Assembly: GCA_964347545.1 (NCBI GenBank)
Contig: CAYFZZ010000073.1
Location: 1-8,151, forward strand
Direction of reading: 5' to 3'
Source: CS4-C045 sp964347545
GTDB lineage: Bacteria; Planctomycetota; Planctomycetia; Pirellulales; UBA7805
Length of the DNA: 8,151 nucleotides
In this document: positions 1-5,201 of the stretch, piece after piece
Numbering within the stretch: the first letter of the stretch is position 1
Layout of the letters: every line of letters starts with the position of its first letter
The notes under the pieces: generated by a model
The model's database searches: none
Told to the model about the DNA's origin: nothing
The model's input: the letters and a program-made list of their open reading frames with translations, nothing else
Translations under genes and position numbers: made by a program

Positions 1-1035
1 ACCCAGATCGAACGCCTGTTTGGCTACTCTCGCGACCAGCTGCTGAACCAAAAGATCGAAATCCTGGTCCCCGAAGCGGTACGACCCCACCACGTCGCCT
101 ACCGCGACAGTTTCTTCGCCAACCCGACCGCGCGGGAAATGGCCGCGGGCAGCGACCTGACGGGGCGGCGCAGGGACGGCAGCGAGTTCCCCGTCCAGAT
201 CGGGCTGAACCCGCTGGTGACCGAGACCGGGCCGTGCGTCGTCGCTTCCGTGGTCGACATGACGGATCTGAAGCGAGCCGCCGACCAACTGCAGAAGCAG
301 GCGGCCGAACTGGCCAGGGCCAACGACCAGCTGCAGCAAAGCAACAAGGACCTGGACGATTTCGCTTACATCGCCTCCCACGACCTCAAGGAACCGCTCC
401 GCGGAATCTCCAATTACGCCGCCTTCCTCCTGGAAGACTACCACGACATGCTGGAGGCCGACGGCCAGCAAAAACTGCAGACCCTGCAGCGGCTGTGCCA
501 GCGGCTGGAGGCCTTTATCGATTCGTTGCTGCAGTTTTCGCGGCTGGGCCGGGTCGAGCTGGCGGTGGGGGAGGTCGATCTGAACCACGTCCTGGACGAG
601 GTCTTGGATTCGCTGAAAATCTCGCTGGAGCAGAAACATTTCACCGTCCGCCACCCCGAGCGCCTGCCCGCGGTCAAGTGCGATGGGGTTCGCGTCCGGG
701 AAATCTTTCGCAACCTGATCACCAACGCCATGAAGTACAACGACAAGGCGGACAAGTGGATCGAAATCGGCTGGCAGCCCGCCGAGGAGTCACGGACCGA
801 CATCCCCGCCGGCACCCCCGTGTTTTACGTGCGGGATAACGGAATCGGGATCCCTGCCAAGCATCAGGAATCGATTTTTCGCATTTTCAAGCGGCTGCAC
901 GGCCGCGATCAGTACGGCGGCGGAACCGGCTCGGGCCTGACCATTGTCAAGAAAATCGTCGAACGCCACGGGGGCCACATCTGGGTCGAATCCACCGTGG
1001 GAGAAGGGACGACCTTTTTCTTCACTTTAGCCTGA
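1..1035 (+). CDS. PAS-domain sensor histidine kinase, 5' end outside window
   Basis: The frame is open from base 1 to a TGA at 1033-1035, so 344 residues are visible and the start lies upstream. Residues about 1-85 look like the C-terminal half of a PAS domain (IERLFGYSRDQLL at the start, later RRRDGSEFPVQIGLNPL). A helical, coiled-coil-like linker follows (about 86-122), then a HisKA domain with the H-box FAYIASHDLKEPLRG and phospho-acceptor His127. The ATPase domain has the N-box (NLITNAMKY, Asn242), the D-box DNGIGIP (Asp279), an F-box-like IFRIFKRLHG, and a G2 box GGGTGSGL (about 306-313) with Ser where many kinases have Ile or Ala. The H-box and YGGGTG...GL pattern resemble kinases of the bacteriophytochrome/Cph1 type. 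It would autophosphorylate on His and pass phosphate to a receiver, plausibly the regulator 70 bases downstream. No membrane segment is visible. The ligand or stimulus cannot be told from this part. Confidence 0.93.
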   Translation, partial: TQIERLFGYSRDQLLNQKIEILVPEAVRPHHVAYRDSFFANPTAREMAAGSDLTGRRRDGSEFPVQIGLNPLVTETGPCVVASVVDMTDLKRAADQLQKQAAELARANDQLQQSNKDLDDFAYIASHDLKEPLRGISNYAAFLLEDYHDMLEADGQQKLQTLQRLCQRLEAFIDSLLQFSRLGRVELAVGEVDLNHVLDEVLDSLKISLEQKHFTVRHPERLPAVKCDGVRVREIFRNLITNAMKYNDKADKWIEIGWQPAEESRTDIPAGTPVFYVRDNGIGIPAKHQESIFRIFKRLHGRDQYGGGTGSGLTIVKKIVERHGGHIWVESTVGEGTTFFFTLA

Positions 1036-1054
1036 CCGCAACTTGGCTTACAAT
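1026..1054 (+). promoter_or_regulatory. possible sigma70-like promoter before the response regulator
   Basis: TACAAT at 1049-1054 matches 5 of 6 of the -10 consensus. A weak -35 (TTTAGC, 1026-1031) sits 17 bases upstream, overlapping the last codons of the kinase gene. Transcription would start near 1061 and give a leader of about 45 bases for the regulator. The -35 is poor, and the regulator may simply be co-transcribed with the upstream kinase. Confidence 0.25.
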
Positions 1055-1105
1055 CGAGCTTAGGACGAGACCCATTTCACCCCCTACCGCATCAGGATCA
1101 GCAAC

Positions 1106-1567
1106 ATGGCCGCCGAACAACACCAAACGGTTTTGGTCATTGAGGACAGTCCGGAAGATTTCGAGGCCACCCGGCGAGCCCTCATTAACTCGGGCATGCG
1201 GAATGGCATCCGGCACTGTCCGGACGGCGACGAGGCGCTGGACTACCTCTTCCGTCGCAACCAGTATGCCCGGGCCGATTCGGCCCCGCGGCCGGGGATC
1301 ATCCTTCTGGACCTGAACATGCCCGGCACGGACGGCCGCGAAGTGCTGGCGGAAATCAAGAAGGATGACAAGCTGCGGAAAATCCCCGTGATCGTGTTGA
1401 CGACGTCGACCGACCCGCGGGACATCGAGGCCTGCTATGCGGCCGGGGCCAACAGCTATATCCAAAAACCGGTCGGCCTGGAAGGCTTTATGCAGGCCAT
1501 CCAGCGGCTGCACGACTATTGGTTTGAAATCGTGGTCTACCCCAAGCCCGATGACTCGGCCGCGTGA
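1106..1567 (+). CDS. single-domain response regulator (Rcp1-like receiver)
   Basis: This 153-residue protein is a stand-alone receiver domain with no output domain. The acidic pocket is Glu13-Asp14 (VLVIEDSPED), the phospho-acceptor is Asp69 (IILLDLNMPG), the switch Thr is Thr99 (VIVLTTS), and Lys121-Pro122 forms the conserved KP. The N-terminal IEDSPED...DGDEALDYL pattern is that of the CheY-like regulators paired with phytochrome-type kinases. It should shuttle phosphate between kinases or act by protein contact. The ATG is supported by AGGA at 1094-1097, eight bases upstream. It lies 70 bases after the PAS kinase and overlaps the next kinase gene by 17 bases, so all three are probably one transcription unit with translational coupling at the overlap. 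Confidence 0.95.
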   Translation: MAAEQHQTVLVIEDSPEDFEATRRALINSGMRNGIRHCPDGDEALDYLFRRNQYARADSAPRPGIILLDLNMPGTDGREVLAEIKKDDKLRKIPVIVLTTSTDPRDIEACYAAGANSYIQKPVGLEGFMQAIQRLHDYWFEIVVYPKPDDSAA

Positions 1568-2678
1568 CATCCTGATCGTGGACGACAGCCCCGAAGACCG
1601 GGAGACCTACCGGCGTCTCCTCTCGCGGGCCTCAGATCAGTTCGCGATCCGCGAGGCAGAAACCGCGGCCGACTGCCTGAACGCCTGCCAGGACCAGCTG
1701 CCCGACTGCATCCTGCTGGACTACAACCTCCCCGACGAAAACGGGCTGGAACTGCTCGCTCAACTGATCGACCCCCAGGCCCCCCCCCCAACAGCCGTGG
1801 TCATGCTGACCGGCCAGGGCAACGAAGCGATCGCCGTCGAGGCAATGAAGCAGGGCGCTCAGGACTACCTGATCAAGAGCAACATGACGGCTCTGGAACT
1901 GGAACGAGCCATCCACAACGCCATCCAAAAAGTCTCGCTCCTGCGGGCCGTGGACCAGCAGCGGCAAGAATTGGCCCGCAGCAATCAGGAACTGGAACAA
2001 TTCGCCTACGCCGCCTGCCACGACCTGCAAGCCCCCTTGCGGCGCACGCAAGGGTTCTGCGAACTGCTGCGCCGGCGCTACGAAGGCCAGCTGGACGAAA
2101 ACGCCGACTCCTACCTGGAAGCCATCGGCGCCAGCGTGCGGCACATGCAGACCCTGATCACCGATCTGCTGAACTTTTCGCGAGCCGGCACGAAACAGCT
2201 CAACCTGGAAATGGTCTCCTTCCAGGAAGTCGCCCAGCGAGCGATGGACAACCTGCAAGCGGCCATCGGGGAAGCCGACGGGCAGGTCCACGTCGATCCC
2301 CTCCCCACCCTGCCCGCCGATCGCACCCAAATGGTCCAGCTGCTGCAAAACCTGATCGGCAACGCCCTCACCTACCACGGCTCAGCACCACCCCTGGTAC
2401 ACGTCTCGGCCGAACAGGGCGAAAAAGAGGTCTGCTTCCGGGTTCAGGACAACGGCATCGGCATCGCGGAAGAATACGTGGACGAGATTTTTAAAATCTT
2501 CAAGCGGCTGCACAGCGATAGCGAATATCCCGGCACGGGAATCGGGCTGGCCACCTGCCAGAAGATTGTCCAGCGGCATGGGGGTCGGATCTGGGTCGAC
2601 TCCCAGCCGGGAAAGGGCAGCACGTTCTCGTTCACCCTGCCCCTGACCCCAGACATGACCGGCGGCGACGAAGGCTGA
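1551..2678 (+). CDS. REC-HisKA-HATPase hybrid histidine kinase
   Basis: The protein has 375 residues when started at the ATG at 1551, which begins just before the receiver fold (MTRPRDILIVDDSPEDR). Upstream in-frame sequence is only the shadow of the preceding regulator, so longer starts are unlikely. The receiver spans about residues 5-125: Asp11-Asp12, phospho-acceptor Asp57 (ILLDYNLPDENG), Thr87 and Lys109 are all present. A coiled-coil-like stretch (about 128-152) leads to a HisKA domain with FAYAACHDLQAPLR and His157. The ATPase domain has an N-box with Asn271 (LIGNALTYHG), DNGIGI with Asp300, IFKIFKRLH, and GTGIGL (328-333). There is no membrane helix, so it is probably a cytoplasmic kinase whose activity is set by phosphorylation of its own N-terminal receiver. 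The 17-base overlap with the upstream regulator and the lack of a clear Shine-Dalgarno suggest coupled translation. The REC-first order makes it a plausible later step in a relay that includes the PAS kinase. Confidence 0.93.
   Translation: MTRPRDILIVDDSPEDRETYRRLLSRASDQFAIREAETAADCLNACQDQLPDCILLDYNLPDENGLELLAQLIDPQAPPPTAVVMLTGQGNEAIAVEAMKQGAQDYLIKSNMTALELERAIHNAIQKVSLLRAVDQQRQELARSNQELEQFAYAACHDLQAPLRRTQGFCELLRRRYEGQLDENADSYLEAIGASVRHMQTLITDLLNFSRAGTKQLNLEMVSFQEVAQRAMDNLQAAIGEADGQVHVDPLPTLPADRTQMVQLLQNLIGNALTYHGSAPPLVHVSAEQGEKEVCFRVQDNGIGIAEEYVDEIFKIFKRLHSDSEYPGTGIGLATCQKIVQRHGGRIWVDSQPGKGSTFSFTLPLTPDMTGGDEG
1780..1789 (+). repeat. run of ten C inside the receiver domain of the hybrid kinase
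   Basis: Ten consecutive C residues encode the end of an Ala codon and three Pro codons (Pro78-Pro80) in a surface-loop position before the strand that carries Thr87. A one-base slip here would break the kinase in its first third. It is either a contingency-like tract or just a proline loop in GC-rich DNA. Confidence 0.9.
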
Positions 2679-2679
2679 A

Positions 2680-2718
2680 CCGCGGCGACCGTCCACCGCC
2701 GCGTCCGGCGGTCCGCGG
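2680..2718. terminator. GC-rich hairpin between convergent genes, possible terminator
   Basis: An inner stem ACCGCCG (2695-2701) pairs with CGGCGGT (2706-2712) across a 4-base loop. It is flanked by CCGCGG at 2680-2685 and 2713-2718, which pair as an outer stem with a 9-base bulge. It begins two bases after the hybrid kinase stop codon and could serve as a 3'-end structure. There is no U-tract, so classic intrinsic termination is not shown. The remaining bases up to 2851 hold nothing I can assign. Confidence 0.3.
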
Positions 2719-2851
2719 AACCGCCGCCGGCCAAGCACCCCGGCTGCTCAAGCCCGACGCCACTTGACTTGCATCGGTACATCTGGCTCGGACAAAGCGG
2801 CTGGACTTTCGCCCGCCCACGCCCCCGCACTGCGGACGGTTCCGGCCGATC

Positions 2852-3256
2852 TTACCGACCACCCATTGCCGACGGCTGAACCCGTTTTTGCACGTCCGTT
2901 TCCAGCACCCCAAAGGCCGCTTCGTGACGCTGAATCGACATCTGCAACGCCGCCAACAGCCGCTTGGCCGTGTAGTAATTCAACACCAGCCGCTGGTTGA
3001 TCCGAATCGGCTCGGTCTGCGGACCTACCGGCTGAGAATTGAGCCCCACGTCGATGATCAGCTCTTCCGGCGTCCCTGTGACACGGCAAAAGTTAGCATA
3101 GGTCGTGAGGGCTTGAGCGTCCTCGACCTGCACCTGAGCCCGCGCGGGCGGCTGCGCCTGCTGAGCCTGCTGAGCCTGCTGGGGCTGCGGTGGCTGCGGC
3201 GTTTGGGTCGTGGCAGCCGGTTTGACTTCCTTCTTTTTCTCGGCTCCTTCAGCCAT
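2852..3256 (-). CDS. DUF3467 family protein
   Basis: This small protein has 134 residues. The ATG at 3256 is chosen because a strong GAGGAG lies eight bases upstream; longer in-frame versions would run through non-coding-looking sequence. Residues 1-18 are charged and Lys-rich, 19-41 are a Pro/Gln/Ala low-complexity segment (PQPPQPQQAQQAQQAQPP), and about 45-127 are the conserved domain: YANFCRVTGTPEELIIDVGLN, then IRINQRLVLNYYTAKRLL, ending in HEAAFGVLETDVQKRV. This matches the DUF3467 family as I know it, which is of unknown biochemical function. No signal peptide or membrane helix is seen. It has its own likely promoter and converges on the kinase operon. The N-terminal tail is probably disordered, with the C-terminal domain folded. 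Confidence 0.88.
   Translation of the reverse strand: MAEGAEKKKEVKPAATTQTPQPPQPQQAQQAQQAQPPARAQVQVEDAQALTTYANFCRVTGTPEELIIDVGLNSQPVGPQTEPIRINQRLVLNYYTAKRLLAALQMSIQRHEAAFGVLETDVQKRVQPSAMGGR
3158..3184 (-). repeat. 9-bp in-frame repeat coding the Gln/Ala tail of the DUF3467 protein
   Basis: CTGCTGAGC occurs twice in direct tandem, followed by a third diverged copy (CTGCTGGGG). In the gene's sense this encodes the QQA-type triplets. The unit is a multiple of three, so copy-number change would lengthen or shorten the linker without a frameshift. Confidence 0.8.
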
Positions 3257-3294
3257 GGTTTTGTCTCCTCGTTGAAAAAAATCCAGAATGTGCC

Positions 3295-3323
3295 AGCATA
3301 AAGTCGCGACCACGGCCCTGCAA
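3295..3323 (-). promoter_or_regulatory. likely promoter of the DUF3467 gene
   Basis: Read on the minus strand, TTGCAG (3323-3318) and TATGCT (3300-3295) are separated by exactly 17 bases. The start would be near 3288, giving a leader of about 30 bases that contains GAGGAG. The matches are 3/6 and 4/6, but spacing and placement are right. The rest of 3257-3447 shows only a 10-base palindrome (TGCCCGGGCA, 3351-3360) and no convincing terminator for the upstream minus-strand gene. Confidence 0.4.
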
Positions 3324-3447
3324 GGTGCCACACACCACGCCTCCCCGCCATGCCCGGGCAGATCTCCCCCGACCAGCCGATCCACACCGCTCAGGCGACC
3401 CTCACGCCGGCCTCGCTGGGTCGGCAGGGTCCGCCACGTTTCCCTAG

Positions 3448-4662
3448 TTATTCTCTCTTGACGGGAATCACCAGTCGCAGCAGCTGCAGCAGGAGGAACA
3501 AGACCATCACTCCCAGGGCCAAATAGGGCAGCTTGGCCACCCAGGCCGCCAGCTGGTCCAGGCCCTGTTCCTTGGCCAACTTCAACGCCGCGCCGGCCGC
3601 GACGGCGATCATCACCAGGACCACCAGCAGCCCGCAGCCCAGCGAGACCATGGTGCCTTTGAAGGCCTCCTGCTCGCCCCGGCCCTCGTAGTTCAGCTGC
3701 ACCAGCCGCCGTTTCCGGAGGCTTTTCTCCAAGGCCTCCACCACTTCCACATCACGGGTAGCGTCTTGCCACAGCCGCTGGGACAGCGCGGGGTCCGTTT
3801 TCAGCTGCTGCAGCACCGCCACCAGGGCGGCCAATCGCTGCTGGCCGTCCGGGGCCGGCCAGGTCTCCAGCAGCTGCCGCTGGCCGGCCACCGCTTCCAG
3901 CTGCCAAGGTTGCGTCGCACCGAGGCTCAACGTCAGCGATCCGCGGCGGCCGACCAGCGTCAGCTGGCCGGCGGGCGGTTGTTCCACCGCCGTCAGGGAC
4001 CAGCGGACCAAGACCCCTCGGCGCGTCGTCATCTGGACGTTCAGGCTGGTAGGAGCCTCGTCCGGCGCGGCCCCCAGCATGGCGGCCACATCGGTGATGT
4101 CGCCCGCCAGCAGCCGCACCACGTCCACGTCGCCGGCAAACAGGTCCAGCCACCCCGACCGCGTCAGCTGGCCAACCGAGCGGTCCAACGTGATTTGCTC
4201 CAACGGCCCCCCCGCGGCCGCCTCCTCCGCACGCGCCCCATCCGCCAGTTGCCGCACGGCCGGATGCCAGCGGAAGGGCAGATACGGCACCAACATCGCC
4301 GGACCACTCTCGCGGACCAGCTCTAATTCGTAGTACACCATCGCCGAGGGATGGAGAGGATGAGCGAGGACCAGCGGCCGTTCCAGCTCGACCAGGCGGC
4401 GGACGTTGTCCAGCACCGCCCGGGGATCGTCGCCCGCGGCCAGCACCAGACAATCGGGGCGGCTTTGCCACAGCCGGGTCAACCCGTCGGCGCCGGTCGT
4501 CACCGGTGGGGCCGCATCGCCCAGCTGGCCCACCAACTGCCGGGCCTCCTCCTCCCGGCCCGGTTCGATGCTGAGGCTGGTCAGCTGGTGATCGTCCGCA
4601 GCGGCAACCGCGCGGGCGATGTCCATGGTCTGGGGGTCAAGACCTATCAGAGCGAATTTCAT
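3448..4662 (-). CDS. membrane-anchored Gfo/Idh/MocA-like protein, probably non-catalytic
   Basis: The protein has 404 residues from the ATG at 4662 (MKFALIGLD, the usual first beta strand of a Rossmann fold); an in-frame TTG at 4677 adds five residues and is less likely. Residues about 1-120 look like the NAD(P)-binding half and about 121-290 like the alpha/beta half of Gfo/Idh/MocA oxidoreductases, with a WLDLFAGDVDVVRLL stretch where active members carry a D-x-G-x-H-x-x-D motif. The usual Gly-rich GxGxxG is absent (GLDPQT), EKP is replaced by ERP (94-96), and the active-site His position is not kept. Two hydrophobic helices end the protein (about 338-360 and 379-399), with a basic stretch before them (KSLRKRRLVQL). 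I infer a membrane-tethered, perhaps cofactor- or sugar-sensing relative rather than an active dehydrogenase. The family call rests on pattern memory; the overall fold is likely, the function unknown. Confidence 0.75.
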   Translation of the reverse strand: MKFALIGLDPQTMDIARAVAAADDHQLTSLSIEPGREEEARQLVGQLGDAAPPVTTGADGLTRLWQSRPDCLVLAAGDDPRAVLDNVRRLVELERPLVLAHPLHPSAMVYYELELVRESGPAMLVPYLPFRWHPAVRQLADGARAEEAAAGGPLEQITLDRSVGQLTRSGWLDLFAGDVDVVRLLAGDITDVAAMLGAAPDEAPTSLNVQMTTRRGVLVRWSLTAVEQPPAGQLTLVGRRGSLTLSLGATQPWQLEAVAGQRQLLETWPAPDGQQRLAALVAVLQQLKTDPALSQRLWQDATRDVEVVEALEKSLRKRRLVQLNYEGRGEQEAFKGTMVSLGCGLLVVLVMIAVAAGAALKLAKEQGLDQLAAWVAKLPYLALGVMVLFLLLQLLRLVIPVKRE

Positions 4663-4687
4663 GGGGTCTCGGGCCAAGCGGGGACCG

Positions 4688-4715
4688 ATTGTCCAGCGGG
4701 GCCGGGAAGTGACAA
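4688..4715 (-). promoter_or_regulatory. candidate promoter of the Gfo/Idh/MocA-like gene
   Basis: On the minus strand TTGTCA (4715-4710, 5/6 match to the -35) is followed after 16 bases by GACAAT (4693-4688, 4/6 match to the -10). The implied start near 4681 leaves a leader of about 20 bases before the ATG at 4662. It sits between the gene and the border of the first heptad array. Confidence 0.35.
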
Positions 4716-4807
4716 GGAACGGCGATGGCCAGCCAAGACGGCCGATCGTGCCGCCAATTCAATCGCCGGACCGGCCCCCCGGTCCCAGGGAGTCAGGCAG
4801 CGGGGAA

Positions 4808-4874
4808 GGGAATGGTGAAATGGGAATGGTGAAATGGGAATGGTGAAATGGGAATGGTGAATGGTGAATGGTGA
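4808..4874 (+). repeat. 14-bp and 7-bp tandem repeat block (GGTGAAT type)
   Basis: GGGAATGGTGAAAT occurs three times exactly (4808-4849). A fourth copy cut to 11 bases follows, then ATGGTGA twice (to 4874). The 14-bp unit looks like a double heptad, so the block keeps a 7-base period. Confidence 0.95.
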
Positions 4875-4878
4875 GCGG

Positions 4879-4894
4879 TCCCGGCGCGCCGGGA
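4879..4894. repeat. perfect 16-bp palindrome in the element core
   Basis: TCCCGGCGCGCCGGGA is fully self-complementary. It adjoins AATGGTACCC, the core shared with copy 2. Copy 2 keeps only the CCGGGA half (7869-7874), so the full palindrome is specific to copy 1. Confidence 0.9.
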
Positions 4895-4903
4895 ATGGTA
4901 CCC

Positions 4904-4959
4904 GCATCTCGCATCCCGCAACCCGCGTCTCGCAACCCGCGTCTCGCATCCCGCATCGC
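4904..4959 (+). repeat. eight GCATCCC-type heptads, block B of copy 1
   Basis: Eight consecutive 7-base units stay in perfect register: GCATCTC, GCATCCC, GCAACCC, GCGTCTC, GCAACCC, GCGTCTC, GCATCCC, GCATCGC. All variation is substitution; no unit has gained or lost a base. Confidence 0.95.
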
Positions 4960-4967
4960 GCTGCCAG

Positions 4968-5042
4968 GGAGTCAGGCACCTTTTTCGGGAGCGGGTTTGC
5001 GCGAGGAACCAAGCGGACTCGCCGAAAAAGGAGCCAGACTCC
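4968..5042. repeat. imperfect 21-bp inverted repeat in the array linker
   Basis: The left arm 4968-4988 (GGAGTC...TTTTTCGG) and right arm 5022-5042 (CCGAAAAAGG...GACTCC) are complementary at 19 of 21 positions and enclose 33 bases. The left arm contains most of the border motif CCAGGGAGTCAGGCA. As RNA or extruded DNA this would make a long hairpin, similar in size to a REP-like or small non-autonomous element. No coding frame or transposase is present. Confidence 0.85.
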
Positions 5043-5091
5043 GGCCCTCTGCCGCTGACGGTTTGCCAAAAGCGAGCTCTGCGCTGAATGC

Positions 5092-5154
5092 GCATCCCGC
5101 AACCCGCATCCCGCATCCCGCGTCTCGCATCCCGCATCCCGCATCCCGTATCCC
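5092..5154 (+). repeat. nine GCATCCC-type heptads, block B' of copy 1
   Basis: Nine heptads in register, mostly GCATCCC with single GCAACCC, GCGTCTC and GTATCCC variants. The variant set matches block B. On the minus strand this gives GGG runs every seven bases. Confidence 0.95.
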
Positions 5155-5156
5155 CC

Positions 5157-5198
5157 TTCACTCTTCACTCTTCACATTTCACTCTTCCCTCTTCCCCA
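5157..5198 (+). repeat. six TTCACTC-type heptads beside the hslU stop
   Basis: TTCACTC twice, then TTCACAT, TTCACTC, TTCCCTC and TTCCCCA, all in 7-base register. The reverse complement (GAGTGAA) resembles the GGTGAAT heptads at the other end, so the element ends are roughly inverted. Confidence 0.9.
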
Positions 5199-5201
5199 GG
5201 C

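Larger units (their letters stand above)
4785..5198. repeat. composite heptad element, copy 1
   Basis: This whole 540-base gap between the Gfo-like gene and hslU is mostly one ordered repeat structure. In + direction it runs: border CCAGGGAGTCAGGCA (4785-4799), GGTGAA-type repeats (4808-4874), palindromic core with GGTACC, GCATCCC heptads (4904-4959), a second border copy that starts a 21-bp inverted repeat (4964-5042), unique sequence (5043-5091), GCATCCC heptads again (5092-5154), and TTCACTC heptads (5157-5198). It ends three bases before the hslU stop codon. It encodes no recognisable protein; open frames across it give only 7-residue periodic peptides. The same order recurs at 7780-8075. 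Confidence 0.85.

Noticed and set aside
1632..2378. 248-residue minus-strand open frame
   Set aside because: Antisense to the hybrid kinase, whose receiver and kinase motifs lie on the + strand.
2825..2835. CCGCA-C-TGCGG as a terminator for the DUF3467 gene
   Set aside because: A one-base loop is too tight, the effective stem is short and no U-tract follows.
3752..4471. 239-residue minus-strand open frame
   Set aside because: Out-of-frame shadow within the Gfo/Idh/MocA-like gene, rich in Gly/Arg/Ala as expected from GC-rich frame shifts.
4904..5154. CRISPR-like array
   Set aside because: The units are 7 bp, contiguous and without spacers; there are no cas genes.
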